Shown here: positions 15,897 through 25,382 of the stretch, one piece after another
Position numbering within the stretch: the stretch's first letter is position 1
Layout: each line of letters begins with the position of its first letter
Origin: an uncultured Bacteroidales bacterium
Lineage (GTDB): Bacteria; Bacteroidota; Bacteroidia; Bacteroidales; UBA932
Direction of reading: 5' to 3'
Length of the DNA: 39,318 nucleotides
Assembly (NCBI GenBank): GCA_944323785.1
Contig: CALUTU010000005.1
Span: forward strand, 1-39,318
The notes under the pieces: model-generated
Seen by the model: only the letters and a program-made list of their open reading frames with translations
The model's database searches: none
Told to the model about the DNA's origin: nothing
Position numbers and translations under genes: made by a program

Positions 15897-17336
15897 ATGG
15901 GAGGAATTTTCGGAGTCATCTCCACAAAAAAATGCAGAAACGACCTCTTCTACGGAGTAGACTATCACTCGCATCTCGGTACCCGCAGGGGCGGTATGGC
16001 GGTCTACAACGGTGACGGCATCTTCGCCAGGGACATCCATTCTTTGGAAAACTCTTATTTTAGAGTGAAATTTGAGGACGATCTTTCCAAATATACCGGA
16101 AATATCGGCATAGGTGTCATCAGCGACACTGACGCCCAGCCTATTGTTGTCAACTCGCATCTGGGACGGTTCGCCATCGTCACCGTCGGCAAGATATGCA
16201 ACATAGACTCTCTGGAGAAAGAAATGCTCTCCCAGAACAAGAACTTTACCGAACTGAGTTCCGGAAAGACCAATCCCACTGAACTGATAGCCCAGATCAT
16301 CACTTGCTCGGCCTCGTTCGAGGAGGGCATAGAGTCCGTACAGCAGAAGATCAAAGGCTCATGCTCCTTCCTCATCATGACCGAGAACTGCATCATCGCC
16401 AGCAGAGACCTTTATGGAAGGACACCGCTTATTATCGGGAAGAAGGAAGCCGTGGACGACAACGGAGAGAAAGAATTGGCGCATGCCGTGACCTCAGAGA
16501 CCTGCGCGTTCCCCAATCTTGGCTATAAGGAAGAATACATACTCGGACCGGGAGAGGCTGTCAGGATGACAGCGGACGGCTATGAGCAGATAGTCAAGCC
16601 CAAGAAGAAGATGCAGATATGCTCTTTCCTGTGGATTTACTACGGCTATCCAGCAAGCTCCTACGAGGGTATAAACGTGGACGAGGTACGCTACAAACTC
16701 GGTTACAAACTGGCTAAAGAGGATGACTCGGAAATGGATACAGTATGCTCTATACCTGATTCCGGCACCTGCATGGCCATAGGATACTCCGACGGGAAGG
16801 GAGTGCCTTTCCGCAACGGCTATGTCAAATACACCCCCACCTGGCCCCGTAGTTTCACACCCACCAGCCAGGAGAGAAGGAACCTGGTAGCCAAGATGAA
16901 ACTGATACCCAACGGAGCAATACTCAAGAACCACAAACCGGTCTTCTGCGACGACTCCATCGTCCGAGGCACCCAGCTGCGCAACAATGTCCGCAACCTC
17001 TATGACTACGGAGCAAAGGAAGTTCATGTGCGCATAAGCTGTCCTCCTCTGGTATATCCCTGCGAGTTCATCAACTTCTCCGAGTCCAGGACACCGCTGG
17101 AACTGATAGCCCGCCGCTTCATACTCAAGAACGAGGGCGCTCACGACAAAAATCTAGGCAAATACGTCCGCAACGACACTCCGGAATATGCCGCCATGGT
17201 AGACTACATCAAGAAGGAAGTCAATGTGGCGTCCCTGAAATTCAACTCCATAGAGAATCTTGTCTCCGCGATAGGGCTCCCCAAGGAGATGATATGCACG
17301 CACTGCTTTGACGGCAGCAGCTACGGGCACGAATAA
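15897..17336 (+). CDS. PurF-like amidophosphoribosyltransferase paralogue lacking the catalytic cysteine
   Basis: The protein has 479 residues. PurF makes phosphoribosylamine from PRPP and glutamine, the first step of purine synthesis. Here the N-terminus is MGGIFGVIS, so the nucleophilic Cys that should follow Met is Gly (codon GGA). The glutamine-site phrase normally HNGN is replaced in GRFAIVTVGKICN. The phosphoribosyltransferase half is intact: VFCDDSIVRGTQ near residue 360, GAKEVHVRISCPPLVYPC, and a C-terminal CTHCFDG. It may therefore use ammonia, another amine donor, or be regulatory. I recall similar MGG-starting paralogues elsewhere in Bacteroidetes. It stands alone between ComEC and the RRM gene with its own promoter. 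Confidence 0.88.
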   Translation: MGGIFGVISTKKCRNDLFYGVDYHSHLGTRRGGMAVYNGDGIFARDIHSLENSYFRVKFEDDLSKYTGNIGIGVISDTDAQPIVVNSHLGRFAIVTVGKICNIDSLEKEMLSQNKNFTELSSGKTNPTELIAQIITCSASFEEGIESVQQKIKGSCSFLIMTENCIIASRDLYGRTPLIIGKKEAVDDNGEKELAHAVTSETCAFPNLGYKEEYILGPGEAVRMTADGYEQIVKPKKKMQICSFLWIYYGYPASSYEGINVDEVRYKLGYKLAKEDDSEMDTVCSIPDSGTCMAIGYSDGKGVPFRNGYVKYTPTWPRSFTPTSQERRNLVAKMKLIPNGAILKNHKPVFCDDSIVRGTQLRNNVRNLYDYGAKEVHVRISCPPLVYPCEFINFSESRTPLELIARRFILKNEGAHDKNLGKYVRNDTPEYAAMVDYIKKEVNVASLKFNSIENLVSAIGLPKEMICTHCFDGSSYGHE

Positions 17337-17365
17337 GATACAGATGCGCTGTTTGTTACATTTTC

Positions 17366-17396
17366 TTTGCATTGAGGATTAATTTTAATAACTTTG
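17366..17396 (+). promoter_or_regulatory. Promoter of the RRM protein gene
   Basis: TTTG (17366-17369) and TAACTTTG (17389-17396) are 19 bases apart, a full match to the phylum promoter. The start codon follows at 17423. Confidence 0.75.
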
Positions 17397-17422
17397 CAAA
17401 GAATTATAACCAAACTGCACAC

Positions 17423-17701
17423 ATGAATATCTTTGTATCTAACCTGAACTACAGAGTCAGGAAAGAGGATTTGACTTCGCTGTTCGCTCCTTTTGGGGAA
17501 GTATCCTCAGCAAGAATCATCGTCAATAAGGAAACCAGAAGGTCGAGAGGCTATGGTTTTGTCGAGATGTCTGAAGAAGACGGTATGAAAGCCATAGAGG
17601 CCCTGAACGGAACTGAATACATGGGCCGTACTTTAAATGTAGCCGTTGGAAACGAGAGGCCTCAACCCAAACCTGAAGCGACAGAGACTACAGCAGAATA
17701 A
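17423..17701 (+). CDS. RNA-binding protein with one RRM domain
   Basis: This 92-residue protein is a single RNA recognition motif. RNP2 is IFVSNL at residues 2-7 and RNP1 is RGYGFVEM at about 43-50. A short tail rich in Pro, Glu and Thr (QPKPEATETTAE) follows. Such small RRM proteins are common in Bacteroidetes and bind single-stranded RNA; roles in translation or RNA stability are likely but the targets are unknown. The ATG at 17423 was chosen because it starts the RRM fold; an in-frame ATG at 17372 lies upstream of the -7 box. Confidence 0.93.
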   Translation: MNIFVSNLNYRVRKEDLTSLFAPFGEVSSARIIVNKETRRSRGYGFVEMSEEDGMKAIEALNGTEYMGRTLNVAVGNERPQPKPEATETTAE

Positions 17702-17715
17702 ATCCTTACCGGTTG

Positions 17716-17755
17716 AAAAAGTTCCGACAGACTTGAATTCTGCCGGAACTTTTTT
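17716..17755 (+). terminator. Intrinsic terminator of the RRM gene
   Basis: The stem AAAAAGTTCCG with CGGAACTTTTT, plus an inner CAGA/TCTG pairing, ends in a T-run. The 3' part overlaps the promoter of the next gene. Confidence 0.85.
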
Positions 17756-17762
17756 ATTTTTG
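17733..17762 (+). promoter_or_regulatory. Promoter of the AI-2E family gene, embedded in the terminator
   Basis: TTG (17733-17735, in the hairpin loop) and TATTTTTG (17755-17762) are 19 bases apart. The box begins at the terminator T-run, and the ATG follows at 17782. Confidence 0.55.
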
Positions 17763-17781
17763 TAACGACATACACTCTGAT

Positions 17782-18897
17782 ATGGACAAATTGGCAAAAT
17801 ATCTCATCATAGCCGGAGCAACGGCTATCATACTGTTTCTGGGCTGGTATTTCCGGACAGTGCTGCTTTATATAGCTGTCGCCGTAGTGGTAGCCCTCAT
17901 CGGCAAGCCTGTAGTAAAAGCATTGTGCCGGATACAGATAAAGGGCTTTCATTTCCCCAGATGGCTGGCCTCAGGCCTTACACTGGCTCTGATTATCTGC
18001 ATCTGCCTGTCTCTGTTCCTGCTGCTGGCCCCTATGATAGGTGAGTTCGTGCATCTTGTCAACAACATGAGCCTCAGCTCTCTGGGCTCACAGGTACACG
18101 GTCCGCTTGAGAAGATCAACGAATTTATCATAAAGTCCATACCCTCAGTAGAGCCGGATTTCAGGCTGGAAGTATACTTGTTCAACTACATCAAGGAATT
18201 CATAAACATCAACACCTTCTCCAACATCATAGTCTCGCTGGCGTCATTCATAGCCAATTTCGGCATAGCCGTATTCTCAGTGGTGTTCATAGCATTCTTC
18301 CTGCTGATGGAGAACGGCCTGATAACCGATACTCTGTCCTCCATTGTCCCGGACAAATATGAAGAAAAAACCCGCCGGGCCGTAAAGTCCATAAACAATC
18401 TGCTATCCCGCTACTTCGTCGGTATCTCTCTCGAATCCCTGTTCGTCGCAGCACTCAACAGCATAGGTCTTGTATTCATCGCAAAGATAGACCCCAGACT
18501 GGCCATAGTCGTGGCTTTTGCCTCTGGTATACTAAATATTATACCCTACCTGGGGCCTCTCATCGGAGACATCCTGGCCGTACTGATGGGACTCATATAC
18601 CATATCAACAACGGCGTGGAGATGCCTCTGCTGCTCTTCCTGATTATCATCCTGGCCATCTTCATCGTCACACAGTTCATAGACAACTACGTATTCCAGC
18701 CGCTGATCTATTCCAACAGCGTAAAGGCCCACCCGCTGGAGATATTCATCGTCATCCTGCTTGCAGGACAGATCAGCGGTATCTTCGGCATCCTGATAGC
18801 CGTACCCGCATACACGGTTCTAAGGGTCATCGCCAGCGAATTTATCTCCGGCTCAAAACTGGTCCAGCGACTTACCAGGAACATCAAACAGGAATAA
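17782..18897 (+). CDS. AI-2E family transporter (PerM/YdiK-like membrane protein)
   Basis: This 371-residue integral membrane protein has paired helices at about residues 7-25 and 27-45, another helix near 63-85, a soluble stretch, and four or more C-terminal helices. The C-terminal half carries NIIPYLGPLIGDILAVLMG at about residues 253-271 and DNYVFQPLIYSNSVKAHPLEIF, both characteristic of the family. Family members have been linked to export of autoinducer-2, sodium/proton exchange or general permease roles; the substrate here is unknown. It forms a single-gene unit between two terminators. Confidence 0.92.
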   Translation: MDKLAKYLIIAGATAIILFLGWYFRTVLLYIAVAVVVALIGKPVVKALCRIQIKGFHFPRWLASGLTLALIICICLSLFLLLAPMIGEFVHLVNNMSLSSLGSQVHGPLEKINEFIIKSIPSVEPDFRLEVYLFNYIKEFININTFSNIIVSLASFIANFGIAVFSVVFIAFFLLMENGLITDTLSSIVPDKYEEKTRRAVKSINNLLSRYFVGISLESLFVAALNSIGLVFIAKIDPRLAIVVAFASGILNIIPYLGPLIGDILAVLMGLIYHINNGVEMPLLLFLIIILAIFIVTQFIDNYVFQPLIYSNSVKAHPLEIFIVILLAGQISGIFGILIAVPAYTVLRVIASEFISGSKLVQRLTRNIKQE

Positions 18898-18898
18898 T

Positions 18899-18930
18899 AA
18901 AAAACTCCGGTGGGCAACCGGAGTTTTTAT
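18899..18930. terminator. Bidirectional intrinsic terminator
   Basis: An 11-base perfect stem, AAAACTCCGGT with ACCGGAGTTTT, encloses loop GGGCA. A/T runs on both sides let it serve the AI-2E gene (plus) and the TPR gene (minus). Confidence 0.85.
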
Positions 18931-18947
18931 TTGATTATCTCAACTTA

Positions 18948-20267
18948 TTAGAAACCTGCTTCCTTTAAGAATTGCTCGTACTTGGCATGTTGTTCTGCGA
19001 AGCCGGGTTTGTCGCGGAAACGGAAATACACCTCTTTCAACATCAATGCAGCGTTATTCTTGACATCCTGATCGACAGTCATCTCAAAAGCTTTTTCCAG
19101 AGGTTCTATCGCACTCATCAGATCCTGCTCGAACTCAGCCAGAAGCTTCTCATAGCCCTCGACATCGCGGAGATCCAGCTTGTCCATATCATCCTGAACG
19201 TCCAAAGCCATCTCGTAATAAGCACTTCCCACAGCATACACACCGTAAACATATGTCGAATCCATCTCGTAAGACTTTCTATAATACTTTATAGCCTCAT
19301 CATAATCCCCGGTATTGAAGTAGACATTGCCCTCTGCGTATACCAGTGTAGGATTGGTAGGCTCATTGGCCTGAGCTGCATGGATAAGGTCCAGTATCTT
19401 CTGGGGATCGTCGTTGGATTCAATGTAGAGGTTGATGAGGGCCACCAGCACGGACTGACTTGCGGGATATTTCTGGAAAGCGGCATTGAGGCAGGCCTTA
19501 GCACCCTCGATGTCGCCTTCAGCCATAAGTATCGATGCGAGCGATGAGGAGACCTCTCCGTTGGCATCATAGCCGAGTTCTATGCACTGTGCGTAATATT
19601 TCTTAGCCTTGGCATTATCTCCTACCGCATTGTACATCAGGCCGGTATTGTAGACCATCATAGTATCCACCCTGTTTACTACAGGATTGTCTACACATGA
19701 CAGAGAGTTCTCGAAGTTCTCGGCCGCCACTTCATAATTACCCAAAGCGTAATTCCCGGAAGCATACTCAATAAAACGGCCCTGCACATTCATAAGCTTC
19801 TCAGTAATTGACTTTGTCTTAGAACCTTTTGCATCCAGTTCCGCAGCCTTGAGATAGGCATCACGGGCATCTGCGAGAAGATTCTCTTCAGAGATAGGCT
19901 GAGTAATGATAATGGCATCCAGTATCTGAGTATTGAGATTATAGTAGAGATCACGTAAAGCATAATGCTCAATATAGTACTGAACACCGTTTATCTCTTT
20001 CTGCTCATTGGACAACGGCATCTGCGTATTGAACATGGCCACCTCAGTAGCGCTCCAGCCTACTCTGTAATCAGGGCTTACCATAGCCTCATAAGCCTTG
20101 TACAGCGCGTCTCCGTACTTAATCCATGTATTGGGATTCGATGCTTTCTTCTCATTCCTGGTAGCCATTTCAGTTTTTTCGATAGAAGAAAGCAGTTGAT
20201 CTTTGTTCTGTGCCCCGGCAGCAACAGCGACTGCCAGCATAGCAACGGTCAATAAAATCTGTTTCAT
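18948..20267 (-). CDS. Exported tetratricopeptide-repeat protein
   Basis: This 439-residue protein has a Sec signal peptide (MKQILLTVAMLAVAVAAGAQ), so it is periplasmic. Several TPR-like helix pairs follow. The clearest are ASGNYALGNYEVAAENFENSL (about residues 169-189), YNTGLMYNAVGDNAKAKKYY (about 206-225) and GNVYFNTGDYDEAIKYYRKSY. TPR arrays bind partner proteins; no enzyme domain is present. It starts 36 bases after the gyrA stop and no separate promoter is visible, so it is likely cotranscribed with gyrA. The partner is unknown. Confidence 0.88.
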   Translation of the reverse strand: MKQILLTVAMLAVAVAAGAQNKDQLLSSIEKTEMATRNEKKASNPNTWIKYGDALYKAYEAMVSPDYRVGWSATEVAMFNTQMPLSNEQKEINGVQYYIEHYALRDLYYNLNTQILDAIIITQPISEENLLADARDAYLKAAELDAKGSKTKSITEKLMNVQGRFIEYASGNYALGNYEVAAENFENSLSCVDNPVVNRVDTMMVYNTGLMYNAVGDNAKAKKYYAQCIELGYDANGEVSSSLASILMAEGDIEGAKACLNAAFQKYPASQSVLVALINLYIESNDDPQKILDLIHAAQANEPTNPTLVYAEGNVYFNTGDYDEAIKYYRKSYEMDSTYVYGVYAVGSAYYEMALDVQDDMDKLDLRDVEGYEKLLAEFEQDLMSAIEPLEKAFEMTVDQDVKNNAALMLKEVYFRFRDKPGFAEQHAKYEQFLKEAGF

Positions 20268-20303
20268 GACTTTGTTAAAATTGCAGTTTATTTGTTTGGT
20301 TGA

Positions 20304-22823
20304 TTATAATTCCTCTCCATTTTCCTGTACCTTCTCCTCGCTCTTGTTCACGACACAGACAGCAGCAATGACATCGCCCTCACGGAGGTTGATAAGCTTA
20401 ACCCCCTGAGTAGCCCTGCCGGCCACCCTTATGTCGGATGCGGGAACGCGGATAGTAATACCTGACTTATTGATAATCATAAGGTCATTGTCATCAGACA
20501 CCATCTTGACGGCTATAAGTTCACCTGTCTTGTCTGTGATATTGATGGTCTTGACTCCCTTGGCACCACGGCTGGTAATCCTGTAGTCCTCCAGAGGAGA
20601 GCGTTTGCCGAATCCGTTCTCGCTGACCACCAGTATGTCACCGAGAGCAGTCTCCCCTTCCTTTACATTCCTGGCGCAGACCATACCTATCACCTCATCG
20701 TCATCCTCGATGCTTATGCCGCGCACACCGGCCGCCGTACGGCCGATGGAACGGGCCTGAGACTCATGGAAGCGCACGCACTTGCCCTTTCTGGCCGCCA
20801 GCAGGATATCATTGTCTCCGTCGGTCAGCACAGCCTCAAGCAGTCCGTCACCTTCCTTTATGGTAATAGCATTGACTCCTTTCTGACGGGGACGGGAGTA
20901 TGCCTCCAGCAGGGTTTTCTTTATCGTACCGCGCTTGGTAGCGAGCACGATATAATGGCTGTTGATATACTCCTCATCATTCAGGTTGCCGACATTGAGG
21001 TAAGCGCAGACGTGATCATCCGGCTCAATATTGATCACATTCTGTATAGCGCGGCCTTTCGATGTCTTGGCCCCCTCGGGTATCTCGTACACCTTCAGCC
21101 AGTAGCACTTGCCCTTATCGGTAAAGAACAGCATGGTGCTGTGGGTATTGGCCACATAGATATGCTCTATGAAGTCCTCATCCTTGGTAGTGCTGCCCTT
21201 GGAGCCCACACCTCCGCGGTTCTGCAGACGGTACTCGGCCAGAGGTGTTCTCTTTATGTAGCCAGAATGGGAAATGGTGATGACCACATCCTCGTCGGCG
21301 TAGAAGTCCTCGGGATTGAACTCATCGGCCGAAGGCACTATCTCTGTACGTCTCGGATCGCCGTATTTCTCCTTGAGTTCCTGAGTCTCCTTCTTAATCA
21401 GCGCATACTGGAGCGACTCATCCGCCAGGAATGCCGTCAGTTCCTGAATAAGGGCCACCACTGCGTCATAATCAGCCCGGAGCTTTTCCCGGTCCATGCC
21501 GGTAAGCTGACCAAGTCTCATCTCGACAATGGCTCCGGCCTGTATCTCGGAGAAACCGAACTTCTCACACAGACCGTCACGGGCATCCTGACGGCTTCTA
21601 GACGCACGTATCAGGGCTATCACCTCGTCTATGATATCAATCGCCTTAAGCAGACCGGCCAGTATATGCTCGCGCTTGCGGGCCTCCGCCAGATTGAACT
21701 GTGCCCTGCGCACTACCACATTGTGGCGGTGACGTACAAAGTACTTTATCAGCTGCTTGAGATTGAGCAGTCTGGGACGTCCGTCCACAAGAGCGATATT
21801 GTTTACCGAGAAACTGGACTGAAGCGAGGTGAGCTTGAAGAGAGTATTCAGCACCACATTGGCCACCGCCCCCATCTTCAGCTTGATGACCACGCGCATA
21901 CCCTTATGGTCACTCTCGTCGTTGATGTAGGCGATACCGTCTATCTTCTTCTCCTCCACCAGTCTGGCTATATTCTCTATCATCTCCCTCTTATTCACCA
22001 TATAGGGAATCTCTGTCACCACTATCACCTCACGGCCTGACGGCTGCACCTCTATCTCCGTCTTGGAGCGCACCACTATGCGCCCGCGTCCGGTCTCAAA
22101 GGCATCCCTTATGCCGGATATACCCTGAATAATGCCTCCGGTCGGGAAGTCAGGCCCCTTTATATAATGCATAAGCTCGTCCACGGTGATGTCGTTGTTG
22201 TCTATATATGCGCAGATGGCATCGGCGACCTCACCCAGATTGTGCGGAGCCATATTGGTCGCCATTCCGACAGCGATACCGGACGAGCCGTTGAGCAGCA
22301 GCAGCGGAGCCTTGGAAGGCAGCACTACCGGCTCTTTCAAAGTCTCGTCAAAGTTGGGTGTGAAATCCACGGTATCCTTGTCCAGATCCTCCAGGCATTC
22401 CTCCGCCAGCCTGCGGAAACGTGCCTCCGTATAACGCATGGCCGCAGCCGAGTCCCCGTCTATCGAGCCGAAGTTACCCTGACCGTCCACCAGCATATAT
22501 CTCATGCTCCAGTCCTGAGCCATCCGGACCATAGCGTCATAGACACTCGAGTCTCCATGAGGATGGTATTTACCCAGTACCTCACCGACTATACGGGCCG
22601 ACTTCTTATGCTGGCCTCCGGATGTCAGGCCAAGTTCGTTCATTCCATACAATACTCTCCTATGGACCGGCTTGAGACCGTCCCGCACATCAGGCAGGGC
22701 ACGCGCCACGATAACGGACATCGAATAGTCGATATACGCTGTCTTCATCTCCGTCTCGATATCCACCTGCACTATCCTGCCCTGATTTATTTCTTCATTT
22801 TCCATCTTATCATGTATTTCCAA
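20304..22823 (-). CDS. gyrA: DNA gyrase subunit A
   Basis: The protein has 839 residues. The breakage-reunion domain has [27 protein letters not shown] near the start and [20 protein letters not shown], and the catalytic tyrosine lies in [11 protein letters not shown]. The quinolone-determining positions equivalent to E. coli Ser83 and Asp87 are Ser and Asp, so no common resistance change is seen. The C-terminal beta-pinwheel has a GyrA-box-like QNRGGVG. The enzyme introduces negative supercoils into DNA together with GyrB. A start at the seventh residue ([11 protein letters not shown], 22805) is equally possible. It is divergent from clpC. Confidence 0.97.
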   Translation of the reverse strand: MEIHDKMENEEINQGRIVQVDIETEMKTAYIDYSMSVIVARALPDVRDGLKPVHRRVLYGMNELGLTSGGQHKKSARIVGEVLGKYHPHGDSSVYDAMVRMAQDWSMRYMLVDGQGNFGSIDGDSAAAMRYTEARFRRLAEECLEDLDKDTVDFTPNFDETLKEPVVLPSKAPLLLLNGSSGIAVGMATNMAPHNLGEVADAICAYIDNNDITVDELMHYIKGPDFPTGGIIQGISGIRDAFETGRGRIVVRSKTEIEVQPSGREVIVVTEIPYMVNKREMIENIARLVEEKKIDGIAYINDESDHKGMRVVIKLKMGAVANVVLNTLFKLTSLQSSFSVNNIALVDGRPRLLNLKQLIKYFVRHRHNVVVRRAQFNLAEARKREHILAGLLKAIDIIDEVIALIRASRSRQDARDGLCEKFGFSEIQAGAIVEMRLGQLTGMDREKLRADYDAVVALIQELTAFLADESLQYALIKKETQELKEKYGDPRRTEIVPSADEFNPEDFYADEDVVITISHSGYIKRTPLAEYRLQNRGGVGSKGSTTKDEDFIEHIYVANTHSTMLFFTDKGKCYWLKVYEIPEGAKTSKGRAIQNVINIEPDDHVCAYLNVGNLNDEEYINSHYIVLATKRGTIKKTLLEAYSRPRQKGVNAITIKEGDGLLEAVLTDGDNDILLAARKGKCVRFHESQARSIGRTAAGVRGISIEDDDEVIGMVCARNVKEGETALGDILVVSENGFGKRSPLEDYRITSRGAKGVKTINITDKTGELIAVKMVSDDNDLMIINKSGITIRVPASDIRVAGRATQGVKLINLREGDVIAAVCVVNKSEEKVQENGEEL

Positions 22824-22892
22824 AACAAAACGCTAAAATACGAAATATTTTTCAAATATTGATTATTTTAGGGCCTTGAAATTTAAAAGCAC

Positions 22893-25382
22893 ATGAACGA
22901 GGTCGAGAAAGTAAACGCCATCTTCAGGTATGCCGGCGAAGAAGCCGTAAAGACAGGCTGGACAACCATCACCGTAGAGCACTTCATACTCGGGATGATA
23001 CGGCAGGAGGACAATGAGGCATGCCGCTTCCTGGAAGAGAACGGACTGTCCCTTCAACGCATCAAGGCCATGATTCTGGACCGTCTGGACAAAGGGTACT
23101 CCATCCCCTACAATGTATCCGAAGATGTAAGCGTCAGCCCCGAGCTCCGGCATGTCGCCGACACTGCCGCGTCCATAATCAGGATGCCAGAGGCCGGGCA
23201 CATTCCCGACACCATGGTGTTTTTAAGCGTCATACTCAAGGAAGGCACATCCTTATTCTCCCGCATAGCGCACGATCTGGGACTTGATTTCAGCAGGATG
23301 AGCCGATACGCCAAAGATGCGCCGGAAGCCGGGGAGAGCGGATACGGTGACATGGATACAGACGATCTGGAAGACGGGTTACCGGAGCCCGAAGGAGATA
23401 TTCTGGACCGGTTCGGATACGACCTGACAGCCGCTGCGGAGGATGGGCTGCTGGATCCTGTCATTGGAAGGGACAGAGAGATAGACAGGGCCATAAGCGT
23501 ACTCTGCAGAAGAAAGAAAAACAACCCACTGATAGTCGGAGAGCCGGGTGTCGGCAAGACCGCGATAGCCGAGGGCATCTCCATGCGCATCGCCGACAGA
23601 AATGTCCCGGTATGTATGCTCCGCAAAAGGATAATCTCCCTGGATATGGGAGCTATAGTCGCCGGCACTAAATTCCGTGGGGACTTTGAGGAAAGACTGA
23701 AGAGGATTCTGGACTCCGCACGCAGCAACCCGGACATCATCCTGTTCATAGACGAGATCCACAATATCGTGGGCGCAGGAGGCGGAGGGGGCACTATGGA
23801 CGCGGCGGCGATCATGAAGCCGGCCCTTTCCAGAGGAGAGTTCCAGTGCATCGGAACCACAACCTCGGATGAGTACCGTAAGATCATCGAGAAAGACGGA
23901 GCGCTGGCCAGAAGATTTCAGAAAATATCCGTGGAGCAACCGTCGGAGAGCATGACGCTGCAGATACTCAATAGCCTGAAAACACATTACGAGCAATATC
24001 ACAACGTAATCTACACTCCCGAGGCTGTCAGGGCCTGCATCACTCTGTCCGGAAGATACATCACGGACAGAAACCAGCCGGACAAGGCCATCGATGTAAT
24101 GGACGAGGCAGGAGCGGCAGCCTATCTGGGGCACAGCATGCCACCGGCGAAACTGAGAGCTATAGGAGACAGCCTTAAGGACATACGTGACATGAAAAAA
24201 GACTGTCTCAGGAGCAGTGATTTCGACATGGGAGTGAAGCTTCTGAGAATGGAGCAGGAACACGAGAGCGAGATGGACCGCATCACGGACAACGCTGTCA
24301 GGAATCATTCCAAGAGTCCTGTATCCGTCAAAGAATCCGACATCCTGAGGACTGTCTCCAATATGACCGGGATACCTATTAATAAGATGTCCTTATCAGG
24401 CGTATCCAGACTCCACGGACTCCGGCCGGCCCTGTTCAGAAGCGTCATAGGCCAGGAAAAGGCAGTAGAGCTGGTCGTCAAAGCCATCCAGCGCAACAGC
24501 GCGGGGCTGAAAGACCCCGACAGACCCATAGGCTCTTTCCTGTTTCTGGGCCCTACAGGAGTCGGAAAGACCCACTTGGCCAAGACGCTTGCGGAACTGC
24601 TATTCGGCAGTAAGGATGCCATTATACGCCTGGACATGAGCGAATATATGGAAAAGATATCCGTCAGCCGGCTTCTCGGGGCTCCTCCGGGATACGTCGG
24701 GTACGACGACGGGGGACAGCTGAGCGAGAGAGTGCGGCAGAAACCATACTCGGTAGTGCTGCTGGACGAGATCGAGAAAGCCCACCCCGACATCTTCAAC
24801 ATCCTGCTCCAGATACTGGACGAGGGACGGCTCACCGACAGCAACGGGCATCTTGTGGACTTCCGCAACACGGTCATCATACTGACTTCCAACATAGGCA
24901 GCCGCGATATAAAGGATTTCGGCAGGGGCATCGGATACAGCGGCAGCGGTGACGACCCCGAGCGGCTGCACAAGACTCTGATTGACAAGGCTCTGGGAAG
25001 AACCTTCACTCCGGAGTTCCTCAACAGGCTGGACGAGACCGTATACTTCAACAGTCTGTCCCGCAGCGACATGGCCGCAATCCTGAAACTGGAGCTGGCC
25101 GGACTGTACAGGAAGGTATCAGAAGCCGGATACAGCATAAGCCTGACACGCATGGCCAAGGAGTTCCTGTGCGACAAAGGCTATGACCCGGCTTACGGAG
25201 CCCGGCCGCTCAAAAGAGCACTGAGGAAATACCTTGAAGACCCCTTGGCCGAGCTCATACTGTCCGGCATCAAGAAAGGCGACAGAATAAAAGTGGACGT
25301 TGACAGCAGCGGAGACTCACTGTCAGTCTATGTCCCTGCCGCGAAACCGGCTGTCAGAATTTATCAGGACAGTCGGTTATAA
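22893..25382 (+). CDS. clpC: ClpC-type AAA+ unfoldase (ATP-dependent Clp protease ATP-binding subunit)
   Basis: The protein has 829 residues. An N-terminal Clp repeat domain (about 1-140) is followed by an acidic linker. The first AAA+ module has Walker A GEPGVGKT (216-223) and Walker B ILFIDE. A middle segment (about 415-470) follows. The second module has Walker A GPTGVGKT (553-560) and Walker B VVLLDE (621-626). The ring-shaped hexamer unfolds proteins and feeds them to ClpP. The ClpP-docking tripeptide, usually VGF or IGF/L, appears here as IGY (about 680-682). The last 29 bases overlap the convergent phosphodiesterase gene. Confidence 0.92.
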   Translation: MNEVEKVNAIFRYAGEEAVKTGWTTITVEHFILGMIRQEDNEACRFLEENGLSLQRIKAMILDRLDKGYSIPYNVSEDVSVSPELRHVADTAASIIRMPEAGHIPDTMVFLSVILKEGTSLFSRIAHDLGLDFSRMSRYAKDAPEAGESGYGDMDTDDLEDGLPEPEGDILDRFGYDLTAAAEDGLLDPVIGRDREIDRAISVLCRRKKNNPLIVGEPGVGKTAIAEGISMRIADRNVPVCMLRKRIISLDMGAIVAGTKFRGDFEERLKRILDSARSNPDIILFIDEIHNIVGAGGGGGTMDAAAIMKPALSRGEFQCIGTTTSDEYRKIIEKDGALARRFQKISVEQPSESMTLQILNSLKTHYEQYHNVIYTPEAVRACITLSGRYITDRNQPDKAIDVMDEAGAAAYLGHSMPPAKLRAIGDSLKDIRDMKKDCLRSSDFDMGVKLLRMEQEHESEMDRITDNAVRNHSKSPVSVKESDILRTVSNMTGIPINKMSLSGVSRLHGLRPALFRSVIGQEKAVELVVKAIQRNSAGLKDPDRPIGSFLFLGPTGVGKTHLAKTLAELLFGSKDAIIRLDMSEYMEKISVSRLLGAPPGYVGYDDGGQLSERVRQKPYSVVLLDEIEKAHPDIFNILLQILDEGRLTDSNGHLVDFRNTVIILTSNIGSRDIKDFGRGIGYSGSGDDPERLHKTLIDKALGRTFTPEFLNRLDETVYFNSLSRSDMAAILKLELAGLYRKVSEAGYSISLTRMAKEFLCDKGYDPAYGARPLKRALRKYLEDPLAELILSGIKKGDRIKVDVDSSGDSLSVYVPAAKPAVRIYQDSRL

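Noticed and set aside
15897-15905. Missing PurF cysteine as a sequencing error
   Set aside because: Changing Cys (TGC or TGT) to GGA needs at least two substitutions, and the glutamine-binding HNGN phrase is also replaced further on.
20766-22040. A 424-codon plus-strand open frame opposite gyrA
   Set aside because: Shadow of a conserved housekeeping gene with no domain signal of its own.
22539-22600. Quinolone-resistance change in gyrA
   Set aside because: The positions equivalent to E. coli Ser83 and Asp87 are Ser and Asp, the susceptible forms.
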